Below are positions 36,045 through 45,415 of a stretch of 64,000 bases of DNA, in pieces (the stretch's first letter is position 1; each line of letters begins with the position of its first letter). A program made the position numbers and the translations under genes. This DNA comes from Donghicola tyrosinivorans. Its GTDB lineage: Bacteria; Pseudomonadota; Alphaproteobacteria; Rhodobacterales; Rhodobacteraceae. The notes under the pieces were generated by a model that saw only the letters and a program-made list of their open reading frames with translations, was not told the origin of the DNA and searched no databases. Location of the stretch: the NCBI RefSeq assembly GCF_003003355.1, contig NZ_PVTQ01000007.1:159587-223586 (forward strand). Direction: 5' to 3'.

Positions 36045-39000
36045 TCAATGAAAGTCCCTGCTGGGGAACAACCGCTTGGCCTGTTCGCGCGGGTGCCGCG
36101 CCCTTGGTGCAGGCGCACCCGATTGCCAGCCTTGGGGCGGCTGCGGTGCCTCAGGTTCCGAGAGGGTCGCAAGCCGCCATGACACATCCTCGACGTGCTG
36201 CGCGATCAGATGCACCACTTGGCCTTCACGCTGAAGATAACCGGTGATCTTGACCAGCCGCCCGCCGATAACCGCCCGCCGGAATTGCTCATAGATCTTG
36301 GGCCAGACCACCACGTTGCAGGTGCCAGTCTCATCCTCCAGCGTCATAAAGATCACCCCGCTGGCGGTGCCCGGCCGCTGCCGCGTGATCACCAAACCGC
36401 AAACCGCGTAATTGCCCAAGGGCGTGGTCATCAACCGCTCATGCGGGATCAGGCCCTGAATATCGGGGCGCAGCAACTCCATCGGGTGCGCCTTCAGCGA
36501 CAACCGCAGGGACAGGTAATCATCCACCACCTCTTCGCCCAAGGTCATATGGGGCAAGTCAACCTGCGGCTCATGGATGCCCTCTTCCTGCGCCAAACCT
36601 TCGAACAAGGGTAAAGGCTTTGGCGCCCGCAGCGCCTTGACCTGCCACAAGGCATCCCGTCGCCGCAGCCCCAGATCGGCAAAGGCATCGGCCTGTGCCA
36701 GCTTGTCCAGCGCCGCAGGAGGCACCCCCGCCCGCCGCCACAGGCTTTCCACACTGTGATAGCCGTTGCCCCGCGCCGCCGCGATCCACTGGGCATCCTC
36801 TTCGCGCAGACCCTTGACCTGCCGGAACCCCAGCCGCAGGGCCAGCTGCCCGTCGGGCCGCCGCTCTAGGGTGTTGTCCCAATCGCTCATGTTGACGCAG
36901 ACGGGGCGCACCTCGATCCCATGATCGCGCATGTCCCGCACGATCTGCGCAGGGGCGTAAAACCCCATCGGCTGCGAGTTCAGCAAAGCGCAGCCAAACG
37001 CCGCCGGATGATGCCGTTTCAACCAAGCCGAGGCATAGACCAGCAACGCAAAACTGGCCGCATGGCTTTCTGGGAACCCGTATTCGCCAAAGCCCTCAAT
37101 CTGGCTGAAACACCGCTCGGCAAAGTCGGGGGCATAGCCCCGCGCCAGCATCCCGCCCACGAAACGGTCGCGAAATGTGCTGATCGTCCCCATCCGCTTA
37201 AAGGTCGCAAGGCTGCGCCGCAGCCGGTCCGCCTCGCCGGGGCTAAAGCCCGCCGCCACAATGGCGATCTGCATGGCTTGCTCTTGGAAAAGCGGCACCC
37301 CCAGCGTCTTGCCAAGCACATTGCGCAGGTCCTCAGAGGGCAGCATCACCGGCTCATGCCCCTGCCTGCGGCGGATATAAGGATGCACCATGCCACCCTG
37401 AATGGGGCCGGGGCGGACGATGGCCACCTCAATCACCAAGTCATAGAACTGGCGCGGCTGCATACGGGGCAGAAAGTTCAACTGCGCCCGACTTTCCACC
37501 TGAAACACCCCGATCGCATCGGCATTGCACAGCATCTGATAGGTCTGCGCATCCTCTCGTGGCAGGTTCTCCAGCGTATAACGCGCGCCCCCCTGCCCTG
37601 CGATCAGGTCAAAGCATTTACGGATGCAGGTCAGCATCCCAAGGCTGAGGATATCCACCTTCAAAATACCCAAAGCGTCGATATCGTCCTTATCCCACTC
37701 GATCACCGTGCGCCCTTCCATGGCAGCGTTTTCGATGGGACACAGTTCATCCAAACGCCCCCGCGTGATGATAAAGCCCCCCACATGCTGGGACAGATGC
37801 CGAGGGAAACCGGTGATCTCGCCGATCAAACGCAGGGTCTGCCGCAAACGCCGGTCCTCGGGGTCCAGCCCCAGTTCCCGCACGCGATCAGGCTCTAGCC
37901 CATTGCGCGACCAGCCACTGGCCTGCCCCGCCAAGGCGCCGATCAAATCCTCGCTGAGGCCCATGACCTTGCCCACCTCACGGATCGCCGCGCGAGAGCG
38001 AAAATGGATCACCGTCGCACAAAGCCCCGCACGGTGCCGCCCGTAACGCGCGTAGATGTGCTGGATCACCTCTTCGCGGCGCTCATGCTCGAAATCCACG
38101 TCGATATCGGGGGGCTCGCCCCGCTGTTCGCTGACAAAGCGCTCAAAGACCATGGTAATCACCTCTGGCCCGACCTCGGTCACCCCCAGCGCATAACAGA
38201 GGATCGAGTTCGCCGCCGACCCGCGCCCCTGACACAGAATATCCCGCGACCGCGCAAAGGCGACAATGTCATGGACGGTCAGGAAATAGGCGGCAAAGCC
38301 CAGCTTCTCGACCAATTGCAATTCCTTGGTCACCATCATGCGGGTGCGTTCGCTGATCCCGCCGGGATAACGGCGGCGCAATCCCTGTTCGACCAGCCGC
38401 GCAAGACGGGACTGAGGGCTTTCCCCATCTGCAACCTCATCAGGGTATTCATAGGACAGCTCGGACAGATCAAAGGCACAGCGCCCCGCCACCTCGACCG
38501 AGCGTCTCAAAGCCGCCGGATAGCCCGCGAAAATCCTTGCCATCTCGTCAGGGCCTTTCAAGCGCCGCTCGGCGTTGGGCAGGGCAAGCCTCCCGATCCG
38601 GTCAATCACAGTCCCTTCGCGCAGGCAGGTCAAAACATCCGCCAACTGCCGCCGACTGGCATGATGCATCAAGGCATCGCCCACAGCGACCATCGGCGCA
38701 GCGCAAGCCTTCGCGGCCCGTGCACAGGCCGCCAGATGCGCCTCATCCGCCCCGTCGTAACGCGGCGCGGCCCCGTAATACAGCTGACTAGGCGCCACCC
38801 GCCCCAACTCCCGCAATTGCGCCAGAACCTCCCGCGCCTCGGGATCGCCCTCACACACCGCGACAAACACCAAATCGGCTGCATTCTCCAAAACATCGGC
38901 AAAGGACAGATCACACTGCCCCTTCTCGGCCCTCCGCTTGCCCAAGGTCAGCAGACGCGAGAGCCGCCCATAGCCATCGCGGTTCATCGGATAGGCCAGC

Positions 39001-39344
39001 AAATGCGCCCCGCAATCGCGCAGCACCAACCGCGCCCCGACCAGAAGGCGCGGCAAGACCACCACCTTCGCATCCACCGCCACCGGCGCAGCCCACCGCT
39101 GACGACTGGACGGGTCCACTCCCACGGACGATCGGATCACCACCCGCGCACCTTCCTCCTCAGCCGCCCGCTTCAACTCCCGCAACGCCGACCAGGCCCG
39201 CACCACACCGGCCAGCGTATTCCGGTCCGCAATCCCGATCGCCTCCAACCCCAACTCGGCCGCGCGGGTCACCAACTCCTCCGGATGGGACGCCCCCCGC
39301 AGGAACGAGAAATTCGAGGTCACGCATAACTCTGCATAGCCCAT
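36045..39344 (-). CDS. dnaE2: Error-prone DNA polymerase III alpha subunit DnaE2
   Basis: 1099 residues. Acts with ImuB in SOS mutagenesis. The N-terminal PHP domain starts YAELCVTSNFSFLRGASHPEEL. The polymerase active site includes GRGSAANSILCYALG and the catalytic aspartates of PPDIDVDFEHERREEV. A helix-hairpin-helix region and a C-terminal OB fold (GVIFMTLEDETGTCNVVVWP) follow. DnaE2 identity comes from length and from adjacency to imuB. CAGGAG precedes the ATG. It is 104 bases after imuB. Confidence 0.95.
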   Translation of the reverse strand: MGYAELCVTSNFSFLRGASHPEELVTRAAELGLEAIGIADRNTLAGVVRAWSALRELKRAAEEEGARVVIRSSVGVDPSSRQRWAAPVAVDAKVVVLPRLLVGARLVLRDCGAHLLAYPMNRDGYGRLSRLLTLGKRRAEKGQCDLSFADVLENAADLVFVAVCEGDPEAREVLAQLRELGRVAPSQLYYGAAPRYDGADEAHLAACARAAKACAAPMVAVGDALMHHASRRQLADVLTCLREGTVIDRIGRLALPNAERRLKGPDEMARIFAGYPAALRRSVEVAGRCAFDLSELSYEYPDEVADGESPQSRLARLVEQGLRRRYPGGISERTRMMVTKELQLVEKLGFAAYFLTVHDIVAFARSRDILCQGRGSAANSILCYALGVTEVGPEVITMVFERFVSEQRGEPPDIDVDFEHERREEVIQHIYARYGRHRAGLCATVIHFRSRAAIREVGKVMGLSEDLIGALAGQASGWSRNGLEPDRVRELGLDPEDRRLRQTLRLIGEITGFPRHLSQHVGGFIITRGRLDELCPIENAAMEGRTVIEWDKDDIDALGILKVDILSLGMLTCIRKCFDLIAGQGGARYTLENLPREDAQTYQMLCNADAIGVFQVESRAQLNFLPRMQPRQFYDLVIEVAIVRPGPIQGGMVHPYIRRRQGHEPVMLPSEDLRNVLGKTLGVPLFQEQAMQIAIVAAGFSPGEADRLRRSLATFKRMGTISTFRDRFVGGMLARGYAPDFAERCFSQIEGFGEYGFPESHAASFALLVYASAWLKRHHPAAFGCALLNSQPMGFYAPAQIVRDMRDHGIEVRPVCVNMSDWDNTLERRPDGQLALRLGFRQVKGLREEDAQWIAAARGNGYHSVESLWRRAGVPPAALDKLAQADAFADLGLRRRDALWQVKALRAPKPLPLFEGLAQEEGIHEPQVDLPHMTLGEEVVDDYLSLRLSLKAHPMELLRPDIQGLIPHERLMTTPLGNYAVCGLVITRQRPGTASGVIFMTLEDETGTCNVVVWPKIYEQFRRAVIGGRLVKITGYLQREGQVVHLIAQHVEDVSWRLATLSEPEAPQPPQGWQSGAPAPRARHPREQAKRLFPSRDFH

Positions 39345-39393
39345 CCAAACCGCTCCTGAAGCCGCCCCATCATGACGCCAAAAGCGCCCGCTC

Positions 39394-39445
39394 TTTCATC
39401 TTGGCAAAAATACCTCCGCCGGAGGCCGCCGCCCGTCAGGGCGGC
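39394..39445 (-). repeat. Hairpin plus GAGGTATTTTTGCC repeat element, copy 2 (imuB-dnaE2 gap)
   Basis: On the minus strand a GCCGCCC-type hairpin (39428-39445) and a CCTCC-GGC-GGAGG hairpin (39413-39425) run into TATTTTTGCC and end AAGATGAAA (39394-39416). The last 23 bases equal those at 19702-19724. Hairpin plus T5 resembles an intrinsic terminator placed inside the imuB-dnaE2 operon. Confidence 0.75.
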
Positions 39446-39448
39446 CCC

Positions 39449-40930
39449 TCAGAATTCACCCTGCACATGCCATGCGGGATCCTGAGGCGTGTGAAACATC
39501 CACAAACGGCGCCCGCCCGTGGTCTCGACCCGCCAGTAATCCCGCAGGCCCGACCGCCACAAAGGGTCATCCAGCCACCACTCGGGCGCGATCCGCTCGG
39601 GGCCTTCGATACGGGCCACCTGCATCTCCATCCGCCGCCAGCGAAACCGGCGCGGCACGTTGCGCCCGCGCCCTGCGCTCACCGGCTCGGGCGGGAACAT
39701 CAGCACCGGACGAGGCCGGACCGGCAGCGGCCAATCCCGCGCAGGGGCCGACCATGCCGCCGCCGCCACGCTGAAAGAGCGCTCTGGAATATGGCTCTCG
39801 GCTGGCAGCCAGCGATGGATACTCTCCAAGCCCATCCGCCCCCCGAGCCGCGTCATCAGATCGGCCAAAGCCCCTTCACGATCCTGCGCCGCAGGCGCGC
39901 CCGAAGCGCTGACCTGCTCGGGCGGCAAAGCCTCTAGCACCGTGGCCTCGATCCGCATCTGGTCAATACCGAAACCTGCATCTACCTCATCCACGCCCCG
40001 CGCGAACAAGGGCGCCATATCCTCAGGCGATCGCATGGGACGGGCCAGCCGCAACTCGACGCTCGCGTCCTGCTGATCCACACGCCGCAGGGTCAGGCAT
40101 AGGGTCCGCGCCCCTTGACCCGCCTCGGCCAGTTGCGGACAGAGTTGCCCCAGCAGATGGCGCACCCCTTCCATCACATCCTCAGTCCGGCCAATGGGTT
40201 CTGCCAAGGTTAGCTGCGCCACAGGGCGTTCGCGCACAGCCACAGGCGTGATCGCCTCGGACTGCACCCCAAGCACCTGATCCAGCCGCACCAAAGGCCC
40301 CTGCCCAAAGCGCCGCCCCACGGTCGCCCGTGGTAGGGCAGCAAGATCGGCGATCTTGCGCACGCCCAAACGGGCCAACCCCTCGACCACATCGGTCTCA
40401 AGCCGCAGTGCCGCCACCGGCAAAGGCCACAGCCGTGCCCGCACTTGGCCCTCTGCCGCAATCCCCTCATCGTAGCGCGCCAAGGCCCAAGCGGCCCCAC
40501 GGGTATCCGCCAGCCCCAACCGGACCGAGAACCCCGCCCGCATCAGGCGCGCGCGCATGTCCGCCATCAGCGCCTCTTCCCCGCCCATCAGGTGGGCCGA
40601 GCCGCTAATATCCAGAACCAGACCATCCGCGCCCTCAAGCCCGACCCAAGGACAATAGCGCCCCGCCCAACGGGCCAGCATCCGCAGAAACCGCCCATCA
40701 GCCTGCACATCGGCAGGGGCGGTTAACAGATCGGGGCACATGGCGCGGGCATCGGCCAGTCCCATGCCCGCCCGCAGCCCCTCTTGCTGCGCGGCGTGAT
40801 TGACGCAACTCAGCTGTTCAGAGCCCTTCACTCGGGCCACAACCGCGAACGGTCCCGCCACCGAACGGCGGCGCAAAATACGCTGACTGGCCAGTCGCGG
40901 CAGCCAGACGGAGAGAATCCGACGCCCCAT
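39449..40930 (-). CDS. imuB: ImuB, Y-family polymerase-like mutagenesis protein
   Basis: 493 residues from the ATG at 40930 (MGRRILSVWLPRLASQRILR), with TTGAGG upstream. The Y-family fold is recognisable (HAAQQEGLRAGMGLADARAMCP, GVRKIADLAALPRATVGRRFG), but the N-terminal catalytic Asp of DinB-type enzymes is absent, as known for ImuB, which acts as an adaptor for DnaE2 and the clamp. The C-terminus ends with the family DYWRVETTGGRRLWMFHTP block. A perfect LexA box lies 14 bases upstream; no imuA precedes it. Confidence 0.93.
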   Translation of the reverse strand: MGRRILSVWLPRLASQRILRRRSVAGPFAVVARVKGSEQLSCVNHAAQQEGLRAGMGLADARAMCPDLLTAPADVQADGRFLRMLARWAGRYCPWVGLEGADGLVLDISGSAHLMGGEEALMADMRARLMRAGFSVRLGLADTRGAAWALARYDEGIAAEGQVRARLWPLPVAALRLETDVVEGLARLGVRKIADLAALPRATVGRRFGQGPLVRLDQVLGVQSEAITPVAVRERPVAQLTLAEPIGRTEDVMEGVRHLLGQLCPQLAEAGQGARTLCLTLRRVDQQDASVELRLARPMRSPEDMAPLFARGVDEVDAGFGIDQMRIEATVLEALPPEQVSASGAPAAQDREGALADLMTRLGGRMGLESIHRWLPAESHIPERSFSVAAAAWSAPARDWPLPVRPRPVLMFPPEPVSAGRGRNVPRRFRWRRMEMQVARIEGPERIAPEWWLDDPLWRSGLRDYWRVETTGGRRLWMFHTPQDPAWHVQGEF

Positions 40931-40944
40931 AGCGCACCTCAAAT

Positions 40945-40959
40945 GTTCTATATTTGTTC
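40945..40959. promoter_or_regulatory. LexA (SOS) box GTTC-N7-GTTC upstream of imuB
   Basis: GTTCTATATTTGTTC is an exact match to the alphaproteobacterial LexA direct-repeat consensus, 15 to 29 bases upstream of the imuB ATG, so LexA would block the imuB-dnaE2 promoter directly. Confidence 0.9.
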
Positions 40960-40993
40960 TAATTTAGCCCGTCAGAATTCCAGAGTCGAGTCT

Positions 40994-41857
40994 CTACCCG
41001 CGCGGCACCCCTGCCACCATGACCTTCGCCAAATCCGTATGCCGGAAATCAGGAAGTAAATTCAGCAGCTTGTCGTGGTTCAAGCTATGGGGAACAGACC
41101 ACAAATAACGCATCTCACGCAGTTCCCGCGCCAGTTCCCAGAACGGGGCCAAAAGGCGCATCTGCCACCAGCCGAACTGCTTGACCCGCACGGATCGCCC
41201 CAGATGTTTCGCCAACGCCGCAGCCAGATCATTCATGGTGAAATTCGCTCCACCAAGGTTCACATCTGTGAACGCAGCAAGGGTTTTCCGGCGCTCGGCC
41301 AACTGACAGGCCGCCTCGGCCCAGTCCGGCAGATAGGCATAGGCGTGCATGGCATCGGGATCTCCCAAAGCGGTCACCACGCCGCGTTTCAGCCCCTTCA
41401 GATGCACCACCCCCATCAGGTCCGAATCGCCCGCCTCGGCCGAGATGAAATCCCCCGCCCGCAGAATGATCGTCTGCACTCCAGAGGCACGATACATCCG
41501 CTCGATCTCTTCGCGGATACGGCCCTTGCGGCTGCATGGTTGATGCGGAGTGTCCTCGGTCCACAACCCCGGCGTATTCCCGTAGACATAGACATTGCCG
41601 GGCAGGATCACCGTCGCGCCGCTGGCCCGCGCCGCCGTAATCACATCGCGGGTGATCTGGGGCAGGATTCCAGCCCAATCATGGTAGTTCGGCGGGTTCA
41701 GACCGTTGACGATCACATCGACACCCTGCGCCTGCCGCACCATATCCCCCGCCGCGCGGTCATACATGCGCACACGCCAGCCACGATCCCAAAAGACCTG
41801 AGCCGCCGCCCGCCCGATCTTTCCCGAAGCACCAAGCAATAAGACCGTTCCCGTCAT
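40994..41857 (-). CDS. NAD(P)-dependent epimerase/dehydratase (extended SDR)
   Basis: 287 residues from MTGTVLLLGASGKIGRAAA (ATG 41857; a second ATG at 41860 is adjacent). Rossmann motif GASGKIG, then VDVIVNGLNPPNYHDW and GNVYVYGNTPGLW; the usual YxxxK catalytic pair is not clear (PCSRKGRIREEIERMYRASG). Substrate unknown. It is divergent from a LysR gene that probably controls it. Confidence 0.8.
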   Translation of the reverse strand: MTGTVLLLGASGKIGRAAAQVFWDRGWRVRMYDRAAGDMVRQAQGVDVIVNGLNPPNYHDWAGILPQITRDVITAARASGATVILPGNVYVYGNTPGLWTEDTPHQPCSRKGRIREEIERMYRASGVQTIILRAGDFISAEAGDSDLMGVVHLKGLKRGVVTALGDPDAMHAYAYLPDWAEAACQLAERRKTLAAFTDVNLGGANFTMNDLAAALAKHLGRSVRVKQFGWWQMRLLAPFWELARELREMRYLWSVPHSLNHDKLLNLLPDFRHTDLAKVMVAGVPRG

Positions 41858-41903
41858 CATACCTCTCCGCAAATCACTGCCTGAGATGGCTCCAACCTCA
41901 CCC

Positions 41904-41959
41904 ATTCATATCGACAAAGAAATTGCCTGAAATCGACGGCCTGCTATTCATATTTGAAT
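41904..41959. promoter_or_regulatory. ATTCATAT direct repeats and ATTCA-N4-TGAAT palindrome, candidate LysR operator
   Basis: ATTCATAT occurs at 41904-41911 and 41946-41953, 42 bases apart (four helical turns). The second copy is part of a perfect ATTCA-N4-TGAAT palindrome at 41946-41959 that overlaps the LysR start codon at 41958. The arrangement fits autoregulation and control of the divergent epimerase gene. Confidence 0.5.
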
Positions 41960-42863
41960 GGATAAGCGGCTGACAGATCTGGATTGGACCCTACTCAGGG
42001 TCTTTGTTGCAGTGGCCGAGAGCGGCTCGCTCTCGGCGGCAGCGCGGCGTCTGGGGTCATCGCAACCCACCATCGGACGGCATATCCACACGCTTGAGGG
42101 CGATCTGGGGCTGGAACTGTTCCACCGACATGCCAAGGGGCTGACGCTGACCCGCAGCGGCCTGCGCCTACTGCCCCACGCGCGCGACATGTCACAGGCC
42201 GCTGCCCGCCTGTCCCTTGCCGCCGCCGAAGAGGACGAAGGTCTTAGCGGCACCGTCCGCATCACCGCCTCGGTCGCTCTGTCCCACCTAGTGCTACCGA
42301 AAGTGGCCGCAAAGCTGCGGCAAGAGGCGCCAAGGCTGAAACTGGACATTGTCCCTTCGGACAACACCGAGAACCTTCTGTTTCGTGAGGCTGACATCGC
42401 CATCCGCATGTACCGCCCCGAGCAACTGGATATGACCACCCGTCACTTGGGTGACATCGCCATGGGAGCCTTTGCCACCCGCACCTATCTGGACCGCATG
42501 GGACGTCCCGAAACTCTGGCCGATCTGCTGACCCACGATCTGATCGGCTATGACAAAAGTGATCTGATCATCAGAGGCATGGAAATGTCCGGTATCCCCG
42601 TGACCCGAGACAGCTTTGCCCTGCGCACGGACAACCAATCGGTCTACTGGGAAATGGTCCGCGCAGGCTGCGGCATCGGCTTTGGTCAAGTGGCCCAAAC
42701 CATCAACGATCATACGCTTGAACGCGTCCTGCCCGCACTGCCTGTTCCCGGCCTGCCGGTCTGGCTGACTGCGCCAACGGCGCTACGACACACACCGCGC
42801 CTGACCAAAGTCTGGGACGCGCTGGAACAGGCGTTGAACACCTATATCAAGACAACGCCTTAA
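41958..42863 (+). CDS. LysR family transcriptional regulator
   Basis: 301 residues. HTH: LDWTLLRVFVAVAESGSLSA followed by ARRLGSSQPTIGRHIHTLE. Effector domain from about 90 (VRITASVALSHLVLPKVAAKL). Divergent from the SDR epimerase; its stop overlaps the convergent gap stop by three bases. The start codon is nearly leaderless behind the palindrome, with no clear SD. Confidence 0.9.
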   Translation: MDKRLTDLDWTLLRVFVAVAESGSLSAAARRLGSSQPTIGRHIHTLEGDLGLELFHRHAKGLTLTRSGLRLLPHARDMSQAAARLSLAAAEEDEGLSGTVRITASVALSHLVLPKVAAKLRQEAPRLKLDIVPSDNTENLLFREADIAIRMYRPEQLDMTTRHLGDIAMGAFATRTYLDRMGRPETLADLLTHDLIGYDKSDLIIRGMEMSGIPVTRDSFALRTDNQSVYWEMVRAGCGIGFGQVAQTINDHTLERVLPALPVPGLPVWLTAPTALRHTPRLTKVWDALEQALNTYIKTTP

Positions 42864-43855
42864 GCTGGCATCAAACCATGCATCCGCCGGACCATATCCA
42901 GCATTCGCGCGGAAAATCCCCATTCGTTGTCGTACCAGCCAAAGAGGCGCACCTGTTTGTCCTGCAACACGCGGGTCTCTGGCAGGGCCAGCACCAAAGA
43001 CTCAGGCCGCGCCCGCATATCGGTCGATACACAGGCATCTGTGGTCACACCCAGCCAAGGGGCCTCTTTCAGCAGGTCACGCAATGCCGCCTCCAGATCG
43101 CCTGCGGGAAAGTCCCGCAACTGGATCACCGCATCAATCGCCGAGACCGAGATCGACGGCACCCGCACCGCCGCCACCGTCAACCGTCCGTTCAGATCGG
43201 GCAGCACATGGGCAATCTGCCCCTCGGCGCTGGTCGAGGTCGGCACCATCGACACCGCCGCCGCGCGGCTACGCTCAAAACTGGCGCGGGGCATGTCTAC
43301 CGTGGGCTGGCTGCCCGTGTAGCAATGGACGGTGCTCACGTGGGCCCGCTCAATCCCCCACGCGGCATCCACCAGCCGCAACAAGGGCGCAATCGCATTC
43401 GTGGTGCACGAGGCGTTCGAGACAATCGGCGCATCGGTCAGCTGATCATCGTTGGCCCCGATCACAATCGTCTGGTCCGCCGCCTTTGAGGGGCCAGAGA
43501 CCAGAACCGCCTTGGCCCCTGCCCGCAGGCCAGCCTCGGCATGGGGACGGGCGCCGCCAAGGCCGGTACATTCCAGCAGAACGTCCACGCCGCTCAGGTC
43601 CAGTTCCGCCAGATCGCGCACATGGGTCAGGGGAATGCGCTGCTCTCCGATGATCAGCGCGCCATCACGATGGGCCACCTCACGGGGGAACGACCCGTAA
43701 ACGCTGTCATATTTCAGCAGATAGGCACAGATATCCGCCGCCGCGATATCGTTGATATGCACCAAACAGATGTCACCATTCGCGCGCCCCAGCAAAAGCT
43801 GGCGCAGCAGCGTGCGTCCGATGCGGCCAAACCCGTTGATTGCGACCTTCACCAT
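42860..43855 (-). CDS. gap: Type I glyceraldehyde-3-phosphate dehydrogenase
   Basis: 331 residues from MVKVAINGFGRIGRTLLRQL, with GAGGGACAG upstream. Oxidises glyceraldehyde 3-phosphate with NAD(P). Catalytic Cys150 is in SNASCTTNAIAPLL, followed by STVHCYTGSQP with the usual His, and the end is WYDNEWGFSARMLDM. The NAD-binding motif carries HINDIA where NDL is usual. Not in a glycolytic operon, so it may be an auxiliary paralogue, and erythrose-4-phosphate dehydrogenase cannot be fully excluded. A TGGTCCGATCAG site lies 88 bases upstream. Confidence 0.9.
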   Translation of the reverse strand: MVKVAINGFGRIGRTLLRQLLLGRANGDICLVHINDIAAADICAYLLKYDSVYGSFPREVAHRDGALIIGEQRIPLTHVRDLAELDLSGVDVLLECTGLGGARPHAEAGLRAGAKAVLVSGPSKAADQTIVIGANDDQLTDAPIVSNASCTTNAIAPLLRLVDAAWGIERAHVSTVHCYTGSQPTVDMPRASFERSRAAAVSMVPTSTSAEGQIAHVLPDLNGRLTVAAVRVPSISVSAIDAVIQLRDFPAGDLEAALRDLLKEAPWLGVTTDACVSTDMRARPESLVLALPETRVLQDKQVRLFGWYDNEWGFSARMLDMVRRMHGLMPA

Positions 43856-43942
43856 CTGTCCCTCACATCCTGTCCGGCCCAAGGGCCGAATCCGTCTTCC
43901 CCTCGCTTCTCGCATCATTTGAGGTCACGCGAAATTGGCGAG

Positions 43943-43954
43943 TGGTCCGATCAG
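43943..43954. promoter_or_regulatory. TGGTCCGATCAG site upstream of gap
   Basis: Matches 10 of 12 bases of TGGTATGATCAG found in inverse orientation at 45416-45427 upstream of the kinase/dehydrogenase pair. TGGTNNGATCAG resembles half-sites of FadR-type GntR regulators. The regulator is not in the window. Confidence 0.4.
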
Positions 43955-44015
43955 GGACATACTCTGTGATAATTCCTATTCAATACAAATATGTTAGCGC
44001 CAACAAGGCGCGGGA

Positions 44016-45359
44016 TCAACGCGGGCCGCCGCCGTCGCGGATCCAGCCGAAAAAGTCCATGCTGCCCATCTGACCACCCTTCAGAGCAATCTGCAAACCA
44101 TCGTGCGGACCTTCTCCATAGCCCACACACAACGAGGCACCGGGGATCGTTGGTGCCAAGGCTTGCAGCGCCTTCAGCCCCAGAACGCGCATCCCGTGGC
44201 CCGAGGTATCCCCGCCCGAGATCACCGCCCGCCGGATCGCGCTGCCTTTCAGGATGCCGTCCAACACATGGCCCAAAGCGATGCCGATCTGCTTATTCGC
44301 GGCTTCCATCCCTACGCCCGACGCGGCAACCGCCGCCCGCACGTCCGCAACCGCAGGATCATCCGGCCCTGTGGCCGAACAAACCAGCGGACTGCGCCCT
44401 GCCGCAACTGCGGCCAAAGCCGCCTGAGTGGCCGCTTGGGTCGCCGCATCTGCACCGTCGCCGATCACCTGCACCGCGTCCAAACGGATCACCGCAAAGC
44501 CGTTCGCCTCGGCCCACGCAATCTGCTGCGCCGTACTGGGCGAGACCGAGCCGGAAACCACTGCGATCTGATCCACCTTGCCAGCTGAGCGGGGCGCGGG
44601 CGCGGAGGGGATCTCCCCTTCGGCTTGCCAATGGCGCACCAAGGCGAACTCTACCCCTTGTGAGCCAATGACAAAGGGCATCGCAGCGCGGTTTTCCCAA
44701 ATCAAACGGCCTGCCGCCTGTTCGGACGTTGCCTCCATCGCATCAACGGAGATCAGTCGCGCGCCTGCCTGCAAATGGGCCTGCAAAGGGGCGTCGAATC
44801 CGCTCCACAACGCCTCAAGGTCAATCAGTGCCGAGGGCAGATCGGTCTGGCGAGCAATGTGGCGCAGCAGGTCGGATTCATCCATCGGCGTCACAGGATG
44901 GCGCGACATCACCGGATGACGATCCAGCCGATGCACCCCGTCAAAGCCCCCCGCGTAAAGATGGCCGAACGCCTGATAGCGGCGCATCTGCGGCGCAGCG
45001 GTCAGCATCGCGGCGGCCTGCGCCTGCGTGACCCGCAAACCGATCTCTGCGGCCTTGCCGATGTTGCCGACCTCTGGCGCGGAATCGAAGGTGGAACAGA
45101 CTTTGTAATGCAGAAGCGGCGCACCCAGTTTCTGAAGGAAAGCAAAGGCTTGCGGCAGATGCGCCTCCATCCAGTCCGGCCCCTCGGTCCGCGCGGTCGA
45201 GGCAATGCCCACCGCCTGTGCCCCCTTAAACCGCGCCAGCAACGCTTCATCGGGCGTATCCGCAAAGAGGACAGTTTCCAGCCCTGCAAAAGCCAGAACC
45301 TCCATCACGGCAGCCGCGCCGGTAAAGTCGTCTCCGAACCACGAAATCAGAGGTGCCAC
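44016..45359 (-). CDS. DUF1537 four-carbon acid sugar kinase family protein
   Basis: 447 residues if the GTG at 45359 is used, which has GGAAAGGA upstream and aligns with the family start (APLISWFGDDFTGAAAVMEVL); an ATG at 45398 without SD is the alternative. C-terminal ATP-binding block is RRAVISGGDTSGHGMRVLGLKAL. Family members phosphorylate 4-carbon acid sugars or 3-oxo-isoapionate (OtnK, DtnK, OiaK). The divergent partner looks like apionate oxidoisomerase, so an OiaK-like role is the best guess. Confidence 0.85.
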   Translation of the reverse strand: MAPLISWFGDDFTGAAAVMEVLAFAGLETVLFADTPDEALLARFKGAQAVGIASTARTEGPDWMEAHLPQAFAFLQKLGAPLLHYKVCSTFDSAPEVGNIGKAAEIGLRVTQAQAAAMLTAAPQMRRYQAFGHLYAGGFDGVHRLDRHPVMSRHPVTPMDESDLLRHIARQTDLPSALIDLEALWSGFDAPLQAHLQAGARLISVDAMEATSEQAAGRLIWENRAAMPFVIGSQGVEFALVRHWQAEGEIPSAPAPRSAGKVDQIAVVSGSVSPSTAQQIAWAEANGFAVIRLDAVQVIGDGADAATQAATQAALAAVAAGRSPLVCSATGPDDPAVADVRAAVAASGVGMEAANKQIGIALGHVLDGILKGSAIRRAVISGGDTSGHGMRVLGLKALQALAPTIPGASLCVGYGEGPHDGLQIALKGGQMGSMDFFGWIRDGGGPR

Positions 45360-45415
45360 AGAGGATATCCTTTCCAAAGAACCAGCGCCGATTGACATTT
45401 GACACCGGATATTAT

